A stretch of 64,000 nt of DNA from an uncultured Bacteroidales bacterium. Its GTDB lineage: Bacteria > Bacteroidota > Bacteroidia > Bacteroidales > UBA932. This document shows positions 29,405 through 38,347 of this stretch, one piece after another. The position numbers were made by a program, and so were the translations under genes. Each line of letters starts with the position of its first letter. Within the stretch, counting starts at the first letter, position 1. The stretch is from assembly GCA_947167015.1 (NCBI GenBank), contig CAMVGM010000001.1, forward strand, positions 1-64,000, in the 5' to 3' direction. The notes below the pieces were generated by a model. The model did no database searches and was not told where the DNA came from. It saw nothing but the letters and a program-made list of their open reading frames with translations.

Positions 29405-30824
29405 TCATTTCGGCGTGACCGAGGAGCAGTTGCGCGCGCTCGTGGCCGAGGGGCTGCGGAGCGGGGGCGACTGGTGCGACCTGTACTTCGAAGACACCGC
29501 CTATCACGACCTGCTGCTGCGCGACGGCGAGGTGGCCTCGGGTGGCTACCACGTCGATTATGGCTGCGGGATCCGGGTGCTGAAGGGCGAGAAGACGGGG
29601 TACGCCTACGCCGAGTCCACCGATTTCCCTTCGCTACTGCAAGCCGCCAAGGCCGCCGGCGCCATCGCTTGCACAACTTCTTCGCCCAGCGGACAAAATG
29701 ATACCACAAAGAAAACCGGGGGCTGGCTGCCGTTGAACGGAGCCGCAGAGTATTATACGGAGCGGCTGCCGTGGGAGGAGGCGGAGACGGCGCCGTTCGT
29801 GGCGTTCCTGAAACGCATCGAGGCGGGCATCCGCGCGCGGGACAGCCGCACGCTGAAGGTCGTGGCCATCCTGTCCTACTCCGTCAGCGACGTGCTGATG
29901 TACAACTCCCTCGGCGAACTCACCGCCGACCACCGCCCGCTCGGCAGCATCTCGGTGCAGGTCATCTTCCGCCAGGGCGACAAGACCGAGAACAACAACG
30001 TCTCCCGCAGCCTGCGCACGGGAGCGGAACTGATCGACGACGAGGTCCTCGAGGACCTGGTCGGCCGCGCCGTGGAAGGCATCGACGCCCGCTTCGAAGC
30101 AAGGCGTCCCAAAGGCGGCCAGATGCCCGTCGTGATGGGCGCCGGCGCCTCGGGCATCCTGCTCCACGAAGCGATGGGGCACGCCTTCGAGGCGGACTTC
30201 AACCGCAAGGGGCAGTCCATCTTCAGCGACAAGATGGGCCGGCGGGTCGCCCGCAAGGGCATCAACATCCTGGACGACGGCACCCTGCCCCGCAGCCGCG
30301 GCGCCTGCAACTACGACGACGAAGGCGTCCCCGGGCAGAAGACCTACATGGTCACCGACGGCGTGCTGACCTCTTACCTGCACGACCGCATCAGCGCCGG
30401 CTTCTACGGCGTCGCCCCCACCGGCAACGGCCGACGGGAATCGTTCCGCTACAACCCCATCCCGCGGATGCGGGCCACTTATATGGAAAGCGGAAACGAC
30501 GGCACGAAGGAAGACCTGATCGCCTCCGTCACGAAAGGCATCTACGTGGACCAGTTCGCGAACGGACAGGTCAAGATCGGCGAGGGAGATTTCACCTTCT
30601 TCGTCAAGAGCGGCTACCTCATCGAAGGCGGGCGGCTCACGATGCCCGTCAAGGACATCAACATCATCGGCAACGGGCCGCAGGCGCTTGCCGACATCAA
30701 GGCGGTCGCCGGCGACCTGAAGGTCGATGAAGGCACCTGGACCTGCGGCAAGGAACAGAGCGTCGCCGTGTCGTGCGGCATCCCCTCTGTCCTGATTGGA
30801 AATTTAACGGTCGGAGGCGAGTAA
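29391..30824 (+). CDS. tldD: TldD/PmbA family metalloprotease, TldD-type
   Basis: VVMGAGASGILLHEAMGHAFEADF (HExxxH), C-terminal CGKEQSVAVSCGIPSVLIGNLTVGGE. Confidence 0.93.
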   Translation: MKRLDHFGVTEEQLRALVAEGLRSGGDWCDLYFEDTAYHDLLLRDGEVASGGYHVDYGCGIRVLKGEKTGYAYAESTDFPSLLQAAKAAGAIACTTSSPSGQNDTTKKTGGWLPLNGAAEYYTERLPWEEAETAPFVAFLKRIEAGIRARDSRTLKVVAILSYSVSDVLMYNSLGELTADHRPLGSISVQVIFRQGDKTENNNVSRSLRTGAELIDDEVLEDLVGRAVEGIDARFEARRPKGGQMPVVMGAGASGILLHEAMGHAFEADFNRKGQSIFSDKMGRRVARKGINILDDGTLPRSRGACNYDDEGVPGQKTYMVTDGVLTSYLHDRISAGFYGVAPTGNGRRESFRYNPIPRMRATYMESGNDGTKEDLIASVTKGIYVDQFANGQVKIGEGDFTFFVKSGYLIEGGRLTMPVKDINIIGNGPQALADIKAVAGDLKVDEGTWTCGKEQSVAVSCGIPSVLIGNLTVGGE

Positions 30825-30825
30825 G

Positions 30826-32166
30826 ATGATCACGGAGAAGGAATTGGATTTCGTCCGACGGGCCCTGGAAACGGCCCGGAACGCCGGCGCTTCGCATGCG
30901 CGGGCGACGCTTTCCAAGAGCGAGGAGGACCTGGTGGCCACCCTGGACGGGGAGGTGGACCGGGTGACGCATTGCGCCGACCGTTCGCTGAGCATCGCGC
31001 TTTTCGCTGACGGGCGCTTCGGCAGTTTTTCGACGAACAAGCTGGACCCCGCCTCGTTGGAGGCGTTCATCGCGAAGGCGGTGGAGACCGTCCGCCAGGT
31101 GGCCCCGGACCCGTTCCGGGCGCTGCCCGATCCGGCCCGCTGCTGCCACGATGCGCTGACCGGCGACGAACTCGGCCTGGTCGATCCCGCCCGCGAGGCC
31201 CTCACCCCCGACGAACGGCAGCAGCTCGCCCTCTCCGCCTCGGTCCATGCTTCGTCCCCCGGCAGCCGGCCTGATTACCAGATCGTTTCGGAGGAGGGAG
31301 AGTACAGCGACAGCATCTATGAGACGGTGGTGATGGACACGAACGGGACGTGCTGCCTGCACCGGGAGACCTCCTTCGACTACGGCGTGGAGATCACCAT
31401 CGAAAGCGACGGCGAGAAGTACAGCGGATACTGGTGGGACGCCTCGTCGCACCTGACGGGACTGGACGCCCCCGCCTGCGGCCGCGAAGCCCTGGAACGC
31501 GCCGTCGCCCAGATCGGCTCGCAGCCGGCCCCCAGCGGCCGCTACACGGCCGTCATCGACGCCGAACGGGCTTCCAAGCTGGTCTCTCCCCTGCTGCGCG
31601 CCCTCAGCGCCTACTCCATCCAGCAGAACAACTCCTTCCTGATGGACTCCGTCGGCAGGCAGCTGTTCCCCGAAGGGCTCACCCTCGTCGACCTCCCCCG
31701 CATCCCGGGCCAGACCTGCTCCAAATACTTCGATTCCGAAGGCGTCGCCACACAGGACGCGACCGTCATCGGGGCGGGCGTCGTGAAGCAGTATTTCGTC
31801 AACACCTACATGGCGAACAAGATGCAGATCGCGCCGAACGTGGAAGACGCCACGCGCCCCAAGGTCCTGCCCTGGCCCTGCCCCGGCCTGGACTGCGCCG
31901 CCATCCTCAGGCGCTGCGGCAGCGGCATCCTCGTCACCGACTTCAACGGCGGCAACAGCAACCCCGTGACCGGGGATTTCTCCTACGGCATCGAGGGCTT
32001 CCTCTTCGAGGACGGCCGCATCGTGCGTCCCGTCAGCGGGATGCTGATGACCGGGAACTTCCTCGACCTGTGGTCAAGGCTTCTCGCGGCGGGCGACGAC
32101 GCGCGTCCCTGCCAGACGAAACTCATCCCCACCCTGGCCTTCGCCGAGGTGGACTTCAGCGGATAA
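30826..32166 (+). CDS. pmbA: TldD/PmbA family protein, PmbA(TldE)-type partner
   Basis: Adjacent to tldD; YSIQQNNSFLMDSVGRQLFPEGLTLVD, GILVTDFNGGNSNPVTGDFSYGIEGFLFEDG. Confidence 0.9.
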   Translation: MITEKELDFVRRALETARNAGASHARATLSKSEEDLVATLDGEVDRVTHCADRSLSIALFADGRFGSFSTNKLDPASLEAFIAKAVETVRQVAPDPFRALPDPARCCHDALTGDELGLVDPAREALTPDERQQLALSASVHASSPGSRPDYQIVSEEGEYSDSIYETVVMDTNGTCCLHRETSFDYGVEITIESDGEKYSGYWWDASSHLTGLDAPACGREALERAVAQIGSQPAPSGRYTAVIDAERASKLVSPLLRALSAYSIQQNNSFLMDSVGRQLFPEGLTLVDLPRIPGQTCSKYFDSEGVATQDATVIGAGVVKQYFVNTYMANKMQIAPNVEDATRPKVLPWPCPGLDCAAILRRCGSGILVTDFNGGNSNPVTGDFSYGIEGFLFEDGRIVRPVSGMLMTGNFLDLWSRLLAAGDDARPCQTKLIPTLAFAEVDFSG

Positions 32167-32194
32167 TACATTAACAGAAAGATAATTACAAAAG

Positions 32195-32809
32195 ATGAAG
32201 ATTCAGAACAACAAAGTCGTGGCCGTGAGCTACGCATTGGAAGTGGAAGGCCGGATCGCCGACCAGTCCGCACCCGGTTCACCCCTGGAATACATCCACG
32301 GCACCGGCATGCTCCTCCCCAAGTTCGAGGCGGCGCTCCTGGACAAGGAGCCCGGCGACGGCTTCGATTTCGTCCTCTCCCCCGAGGACGGCTACGGCGT
32401 CTATGAGCCGAACTACAAGTTCGACATCCCCAAGAGCGCCTTCGCCATCGACGGGAAGGTCCGTGAGGACCTGCTCGTGATCGGACGCACCATCCCGATG
32501 CTCAACCAGAACGGGCAGGTGGTCCAGGGCACCGTCGCCGCCGTGAAGCCGGAAGCCGTGACGATGGATTTCAACCATCCGATGGCCGGCAAGACCCTGC
32601 ACTTCACGGGCAAGGTCGAGAGCGTGCGCTGTGCCACCGACAAGGAACTCACCGAGGGCCTGCACGGGGAGTATCTCCCGCCGCAGGAGCACGAGTGCCC
32701 GCACGGCAAGGGCGGCTGCCACAAGGAAGACGGCGAATGCTGCCACGAAGGCGGCCACCAGGACGGCGAGTGTTGCGGCAAGGGCGAAGGCTGCTGCCAC
32801 AAAGACTGA
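32195..32809 (+). CDS. FKBP-type peptidyl-prolyl isomerase, SlyD-like, with Cys/His-rich tail
   Basis: VVAVSYALEVEGRIADQS...PLEYIHGTGMLLPKFEAALLDKEPGDGFDFVLSPEDGYG; tail ECPHGKGGCHKEDGECCHEGGHQDGECCGKGEGCCHKD. Confidence 0.92.
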   Translation: MKIQNNKVVAVSYALEVEGRIADQSAPGSPLEYIHGTGMLLPKFEAALLDKEPGDGFDFVLSPEDGYGVYEPNYKFDIPKSAFAIDGKVREDLLVIGRTIPMLNQNGQVVQGTVAAVKPEAVTMDFNHPMAGKTLHFTGKVESVRCATDKELTEGLHGEYLPPQEHECPHGKGGCHKEDGECCHEGGHQDGECCGKGEGCCHKD

Positions 32810-32813
32810 GACC

Positions 32814-34079
32814 ATGGACTCCCCCGTCCTGTATAGCCTGACCTCCAGCCTGCACGGAGAAATGGCCCCCGACGCGCGCCGGGAGCCGTTCATCCAGGCC
32901 ATTGAGGCCGCCCTGGGCACGCCTTTCGACTGCCGGGGCGCGGACTTCGACGGCTACGGACAGGACGACGCCCTGGAACTGATCTATATCCGGACCGGCG
33001 GCACGGAGGGCCTGTTCCTGGAAAAAGTCGCCCCGGCCCTCCCGCTTGAGGGAGCGGTACGCTTGCTTGCCAGCGGCCAGAGCAATTCCCTCGCCGCATC
33101 GATGGAGATCCTCTCCTGGCTCCGGCAACGGGGCATCGACGGGGAGATCCTGCACAACAGCCCGGCGGACATCGCCGCCCGCCTGCGCGCCATCCGGGGT
33201 GCAGAAACGCCCGTTTCGCACCCCGATGCTTCCAAAACCTGCCTGCCGGGTGCAGAAAAGGCCTTTTTGCACCCCGTCACTTTCGGCCGCATCCTCGAGG
33301 GACAGCGTTTCGGCGTGATCGGCAAGCCCTCCGACTGGCTGATTTCCAGCGACGTGGATTACAGCGCCGCCCGGGAGATCCTGGGCGCGGAACTGATCGA
33401 CATCCCCATTCCGGAACTGGTCGAGGAGGCGCGCAAAGAACAATGGACGCTGCCGGAAGGCTTTTCGCTGAACGCTCCCAACGCACCGCGCTATGGACGG
33501 AAACTCGATGAAAACGATTTCCGGGGGGCGCTGTCCATCTACGGCGCACTTCGGCGCCTCGTCGCCCGATACAGGCTCAACGGCCTCACGCTCAGGTGTT
33601 TCGACCTGCTGGATGTACTGCACAACACCGGCTGCCTCGCCCTGGCCATCCTGAACACGGAGGGCATCACGGCGACCTGCGAAGGCGACGTTCCCGCGAT
33701 GCTGTCGATGGCCGTCGCCCGGGCGCGCACCGGAAGCGCCTCTTTCCAGGTGAACCTTTCGCGCATCGAAGGCGGGCGCTTGCTCTTCGCGCACTGCACC
33801 GTACCGCTCAGCCTCGTGCGGAACTACTGCTACGACACGCACTTCGAGTCCGGCATCGGCGTGGCGGTCCACGGCGAAATGCCCGAGGGCGAGGTGACGC
33901 TGTTCAAGCTCTCCCCCGACCTGAAATGCATGGTCAGCATCCCCGCCCGCCTGGTGGAGAATCCCTACGGGAACCATCTCTGCCGCACGCAGGTGGTCGT
34001 GGAAGCCCCGGGCGCGGCGGACTATTTCCTGAAGACGCCCATCGGCAACCACCACGTCATCGTTCCCGGAAAACTGTAG
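32814..34079 (+). CDS. L-fucose isomerase-like protein
   Basis: FGVIGKPSDWLISSDVDY, LTLRCFDLLDVLHNTGCLALAILNTEGITATCEGDVPAMLSM; carries the in-frame palindromic insertion described below. Confidence 0.75.
   Translation: MDSPVLYSLTSSLHGEMAPDARREPFIQAIEAALGTPFDCRGADFDGYGQDDALELIYIRTGGTEGLFLEKVAPALPLEGAVRLLASGQSNSLAASMEILSWLRQRGIDGEILHNSPADIAARLRAIRGAETPVSHPDASKTCLPGAEKAFLHPVTFGRILEGQRFGVIGKPSDWLISSDVDYSAAREILGAELIDIPIPELVEEARKEQWTLPEGFSLNAPNAPRYGRKLDENDFRGALSIYGALRRLVARYRLNGLTLRCFDLLDVLHNTGCLALAILNTEGITATCEGDVPAMLSMAVARARTGSASFQVNLSRIEGGRLLFAHCTVPLSLVRNYCYDTHFESGIGVAVHGEMPEGEVTLFKLSPDLKCMVSIPARLVENPYGNHLCRTQVVVEAPGAADYFLKTPIGNHHVIVPGKL
33196..33275. repeat. Two tandem REP-like palindromes inside the FucI-like CDS
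   Basis: GGGGTGCAGAAACGCCCGTTTCGCACCCC (33196-33224) and GGGTGCAGAAAAGGCCTTTTTGCACCCC (33248-33275). Confidence 0.7.
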
Positions 34080-34083
34080 AGCA

Positions 34084-35154
34084 ATGCGTACCGCCGTCGT
34101 CATCCTGAACTGGAACACCCGCGAACTGCTCGCGCGCTTCCTGCCCCCGCTGCTCGAAAGTCTCCGGGGACGGGACGCCGCCGTCACGGTCGCGGACAAT
34201 GCCAGCGACGACGGTTCGCGCGAACTGCTCGCCACCCGCTTTCCGGAAGTACGAACCCTCCTGCTGGAGAAGAACTTCGGCTTCACCGGCGGATACAACC
34301 GGGCTTTCGCGCAGTTGCTGGCGGAGCCGGACGCGCCGGAGTACCTCGTGCTCCTGAATTCGGACATCGAGGTGCAGCCGGGCTGGCTGGAGCCGCTCAC
34401 GGACTGGATGGACGCCCACCCGGACTGCGCCGCCTGCGGCCCCAAGCTGCACGCCCTCGTCCCGGACGGGACGGACTTCCGCCGCACGGACCGCTTCGAA
34501 TACGCCGGCGCCGCAGGCGGCTGCATCGACCGCTACGGCTTCCCCTTTTGCCGCGGACGCGTGCTTTCCCGCACCGAAGAGGACAGCGGCCAGTACGACA
34601 GCCCCGCCGACGTGCTCTGGGTGTCCGGCGCCTGCCTGCTGGTCCGCGCACGCTGCTGGCAGGAACTCGGCGGGCTGGACGACCGCTTCTTCGCCCATAT
34701 GGAAGAGATCGACTGGTGCTGGCGCGCCCAGCTGGCCGGCTGGCGCGTGACGGTGGTTCCGCAGAGCTGCGTCTGGCACCTGGGCGGCGGCACCCTCGCC
34801 CCGTCCTCCCCTCTCAAGCTCAAGTTCAATTACCGCAACGGCCTGCTCCTGCTGGAGAACAATCTCCCGGACACGCTCGGGGCCGGCCGGGCGCGCCGGC
34901 GGATCGCGGTGCGGAAGATTTTGGATTGTTGCGCGGCAATCGTATATTTGTTGTCGGGAAAGCGCGCCTGCGCCCGCGCCGTGCGGGAAGCGCACCGGGA
35001 ATACCGGCAGTTGCGCCTGCAGGCCCCCGCGCGTCCCGCCCGCGTGCCGGGAGCCAGCCCCGCCGGCATCCGGGACCTGCGGATCCTGCTGCAGGCGGCC
35101 TTGCGCAAAGACAGGATATTCAGTTATTTGAGACGATATGAAGATCATCATTGA
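34084..35154 (+). CDS. Glycosyltransferase family 2
   Basis: AVVILNWNTRELLARFLPPLL, VADNASDDGS, LEKNFGFTGGYNRAF, LLNSDIEVQPGWL. Confidence 0.93.
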   Translation: MRTAVVILNWNTRELLARFLPPLLESLRGRDAAVTVADNASDDGSRELLATRFPEVRTLLLEKNFGFTGGYNRAFAQLLAEPDAPEYLVLLNSDIEVQPGWLEPLTDWMDAHPDCAACGPKLHALVPDGTDFRRTDRFEYAGAAGGCIDRYGFPFCRGRVLSRTEEDSGQYDSPADVLWVSGACLLVRARCWQELGGLDDRFFAHMEEIDWCWRAQLAGWRVTVVPQSCVWHLGGGTLAPSSPLKLKFNYRNGLLLLENNLPDTLGAGRARRRIAVRKILDCCAAIVYLLSGKRACARAVREAHREYRQLRLQAPARPARVPGASPAGIRDLRILLQAALRKDRIFSYLRRYEDHH

Positions 35155-36499
35155 GGGAGCCGGTGAGGTCGGATCCCATCTCGCCAAGATGTTGCGGGCC
35201 GAGGCCAACGAGGTCACGGTGGTGGACGACGACAGCGCACGTATCGCCGCGCTGTCCGCCTATACCGATATCGAGACGGTGCTCGGCAACCCCTCCTCCA
35301 TCCAGGTCCTGCGGGACGCGGGTGCAGGCAAGGCGGACCTGTTCATCGCCGTCTATCCCCTCGCCGCGCAGGAGGTCAACATCGTCGGCGCCCTGCTCGC
35401 GAAGCAGCTCGGTGCTGCGAAAGTCATCGCGCGCATCAGCGACGAGGATTATCTGAATGCAGAGAACAAATTGATTTTCAAGGAACTGGGTATCGAACTG
35501 ATGTTCTATCCCGAGAAGAGCGCCGCCGATGAAATCGTCGCCTTCCTGAAACACAATTCCACTGCGGAGACGATGGACTTCGCCCGGGGACGGCTGCAGA
35601 TCGCCGTCTTCAAGCTCACCGAGGACTCCCCCATCCTGGACCTCAAGCTCCTCGAATTCATCAAGAACAGCACCCCCGAGGAACTCAAGCAGTTCCGCGT
35701 AATCGCCATTTCCCGGGAAGAGAAGACCCTCATCCCCCGTCTCGATACGAAGTTCCTCTACGGCGACCTGGTTTTCACCATCTGCACACGCGAGGGCGTA
35801 GAAGCCCTCTACCGGCATTTCGGCAAGACCAACCTTTCCATCGGCAGCGCCTTCATCCTGGGCGGCGGCCCCATCGGCGAGATGCTCGCCCGGACCCTCT
35901 CGCGCAGCGGCATGCGCGTCAAGCTGGTAGAAAGCGACAAGGACCGCTGCCTCGAACTGTCGGAGAAACTGTCCGAGGACGTCCGCATCGTGAACGGGGA
36001 CGGCCGGAATTCGGATTTCCTGTACGAAGAGGGCATCCAGGACTATGACGCGTTCGTCGCGCTGACCGGCAGCGACGAGAGCAACGTCCTGTCCTGCGTG
36101 GTGGCGAAGAAATTCGGCGTGCCGCGCACCATCGCGGAGGTGGAGAACATCGAGTACATCCACATCGCCGAAGAGATGGGCGTGGACAACGTCATCAACA
36201 AGAAACTGATCACCGCGGGCCGGATCTTCAAGTTCACCTTGTCAGGCAAAGCCCGCTTCGTACGCTACATGACCGGCACCAACGCCGAGGTCATCGAATA
36301 CACGGTGGCGCCGGGTGCCGCCATCACCCAGGGGCCGATCAAGGACATCGACTTCCCGCGCAACGCCATCATCGGCGGCGTCATCCGGGGCAACGAAGCC
36401 TTCATCGCCGTGGGCGACACGGTCATCCAGCCTTACGACCGCGTGGCCATCTTCGCCCTGCCGGAAACCATCAAGGAAATCGACCGCTTCTTCCGTTAG
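35138..36499 (+). CDS. trkA: Trk system potassium uptake protein TrkA
   Basis: MKIIIEGAGEVGSHLAKMLRAEANEVTVVDDD with duplicated Rossmann/TrkA-C domains. Confidence 0.95.
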   Translation: MKIIIEGAGEVGSHLAKMLRAEANEVTVVDDDSARIAALSAYTDIETVLGNPSSIQVLRDAGAGKADLFIAVYPLAAQEVNIVGALLAKQLGAAKVIARISDEDYLNAENKLIFKELGIELMFYPEKSAADEIVAFLKHNSTAETMDFARGRLQIAVFKLTEDSPILDLKLLEFIKNSTPEELKQFRVIAISREEKTLIPRLDTKFLYGDLVFTICTREGVEALYRHFGKTNLSIGSAFILGGGPIGEMLARTLSRSGMRVKLVESDKDRCLELSEKLSEDVRIVNGDGRNSDFLYEEGIQDYDAFVALTGSDESNVLSCVVAKKFGVPRTIAEVENIEYIHIAEEMGVDNVINKKLITAGRIFKFTLSGKARFVRYMTGTNAEVIEYTVAPGAAITQGPIKDIDFPRNAIIGGVIRGNEAFIAVGDTVIQPYDRVAIFALPETIKEIDRFFR

Positions 36500-37680
36500 A
36501 AGTACTTGCTCTCCTTTTCGAACAGCGCCTTGTCCTCCCGGTTCGGGTCGGGACGGACGGAGTCGCGCATCTTCTCGATGGCTTCCCGCTCGCTGCGGCC
36601 GAGTTTGCGCGGGATCCAGACCAGGATCTTGACGTAGAGGTCGCCGCGGCTGCCCAGGCCATAGCCGTTCACGGAAGGAAGGCCCTTTCCGCGCAGGCGC
36701 TCCACCGTCCCGGACTGCGTGCCGGGATCGAGTTTGAGCCGCTGCGGCCCGTCCAGCGCAGGCACCTGGATCTCGCAGCCGAGCATCGCGTCCGCGACGC
36801 TGATCACGCGGGTATAGAAAAGATTATTCCCGTCGCGCTTGAGCTGGGCGTGCGGCTGTTCCTCCACGACGACGAAGAGGTCGCCGTTCACGCCGCCCTG
36901 CGGGGCGCTGTGGCCCTCGCCGCGAAGCGTCAGCTGCATGCCGTCTTCCACGCCCGCCGGAACGTGCACCTTGACCGTCTCCTTGCGGCGGACCAGGCCC
37001 GTGCCCTTGCAGTGGCCGCAGGGGTTCGTGACCACCTTGCCGGTTCCCTGGCACTGCGGGCAGATGGAGGTGGACATCGCGCGGCCGAACAGGGTGCTGG
37101 TCACGTGCTGCACCTGGCCGGCGCCCTTGCAGGTCGGGCAGGTCTTCACGTCCGAGGCGTTCTTGGTCCCGCGCCCGTTACACTCCGGGCAGGGGCGGTT
37201 GCGCTCGATGGTAACCTCCTTGTCGCAGCCGTTCAGGATCTCCTCCAGGGTCACCTTCACACGGGTGCGGATGTCCCGGCCGCGCGGGGTGCGGGCCTCC
37301 TGGCGTCCGCCGCCGAAGCCTCCGAATCCCTCGAAGCCGCCAAAGCCCCCGAAACCGCCGAACGCGCCTCCGAAGAGGTTGTTCAGGATGTCGTTCAGGT
37401 TGCCGAAGCCCTGGCTCCAGTCCTGCCCCGCGGCACCGTCCACGCCGGCGAAGCCGAACTGGTCGTACTTCGCGCGCTTGTCCGGGTCGCTCAGCACGGA
37501 ATACGCCTCGGAGGCCTCCTTGAAGCGCTCCTCGGCGGTCTTCTTCTCGGCGTCGGTCCCGCTGACCCAGCGGTCCGGATGCCATTTGAGCGCCGCCTTG
37601 CGGTAAGCGCCCTTTATGTCGTCGGCCGAGGCTCCCTTCTGGAGCCCCAGGACCTCGTAATAATCTCTCTTTTCTGCCAT
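36496..37680 (-). CDS. dnaJ: Chaperone DnaJ
   Basis: J domain with HPD; G/F-rich region; four CxxCxGxG zinc repeats. Confidence 0.98.
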   Translation of the reverse strand: MAEKRDYYEVLGLQKGASADDIKGAYRKAALKWHPDRWVSGTDAEKKTAEERFKEASEAYSVLSDPDKRAKYDQFGFAGVDGAAGQDWSQGFGNLNDILNNLFGGAFGGFGGFGGFEGFGGFGGGRQEARTPRGRDIRTRVKVTLEEILNGCDKEVTIERNRPCPECNGRGTKNASDVKTCPTCKGAGQVQHVTSTLFGRAMSTSICPQCQGTGKVVTNPCGHCKGTGLVRRKETVKVHVPAGVEDGMQLTLRGEGHSAPQGGVNGDLFVVVEEQPHAQLKRDGNNLFYTRVISVADAMLGCEIQVPALDGPQRLKLDPGTQSGTVERLRGKGLPSVNGYGLGSRGDLYVKILVWIPRKLGRSEREAIEKMRDSVRPDPNREDKALFEKESKYF

Positions 37681-37684
37681 AGGC

Positions 37685-38275
37685 TTATGCTCCCACGACT
37701 ACCTTGGCATACCGCAGGACCTTGCCGCCGAGGGTGTAACCCGTCTGGACGACGTCGATGACCTTGCCCTTCAGGTCCTCGCTGGGTGCGGGGAACTGGG
37801 TCACGGCCTCGTGGAAATCGGTGTCGAAGACCTCGCCCTTGGCCTCGATGCGGGCCAGGCCCTGGGTCTTGAGGTAGTCCATCAATTTATTGTATATCAG
37901 CAGGGTACCCTCCTTCGCCGCCTCGTCGGAGGACTTGGAGAGCATCTCCAGTGCACGCTCGCAGTCGTCCAGGACCGGAAGCAGCCCCTCGATGGTCTTG
38001 GCCGAAGCCGACCCGATGAGGTTCAGCCGGTCTTCGGAAGTGCGGCGGCGGAAGGTCTCGAACTCCGCCATCAGACGCAGGTAACTGTCCTTCTCTTTCG
38101 CAAGGTCCGCCTCCGCCTTCGCCAATTTGTCAGTCAGCGCGGCGACTTCCTTGCGCAGGGCCTCTTCCTTGCGCTCTTCCTTCTTGGATTTTTTCTTGGG
38201 TTCTTCCGGCTGCGGGGTCTGTTCCACAGGCGCTTCCGCCTGCATTTCCTGCTGCTTTTCTTTATCTTCTGCCAT
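37685..38275 (-). CDS. grpE: Nucleotide exchange factor GrpE
   Basis: EFETFRRRTSEDR, LLPVLDDCERAL, FDTDFHEAVTQ, VVQTGYTLGGKVLRYAKVVV. Confidence 0.96.
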   Translation of the reverse strand: MAEDKEKQQEMQAEAPVEQTPQPEEPKKKSKKEERKEEALRKEVAALTDKLAKAEADLAKEKDSYLRLMAEFETFRRRTSEDRLNLIGSASAKTIEGLLPVLDDCERALEMLSKSSDEAAKEGTLLIYNKLMDYLKTQGLARIEAKGEVFDTDFHEAVTQFPAPSEDLKGKVIDVVQTGYTLGGKVLRYAKVVVGA

Positions 38276-38301
38276 AATGATCTCGTATTTGCCTTTTTTG
38301 G

Positions 38302-38346
38302 AAGCAAATCTTCTGCCAATGACAGAATGTCACGCGCAGGCGCGTG
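38302..38346 (-). promoter_or_regulatory. Candidate sigma54-type -24/-12 element with two upstream palindromes, upstream of grpE-dnaJ
   Basis: Minus strand TTGGCAGAAGATTTGCTT (GG to GC spacing of 12); upstream TGACA-GAA-TGTCA (38320-38332) and CACGCGC-AG-GCGCGTG (38331-38346). Confidence 0.4.
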
Positions 38347-38347
38347 G

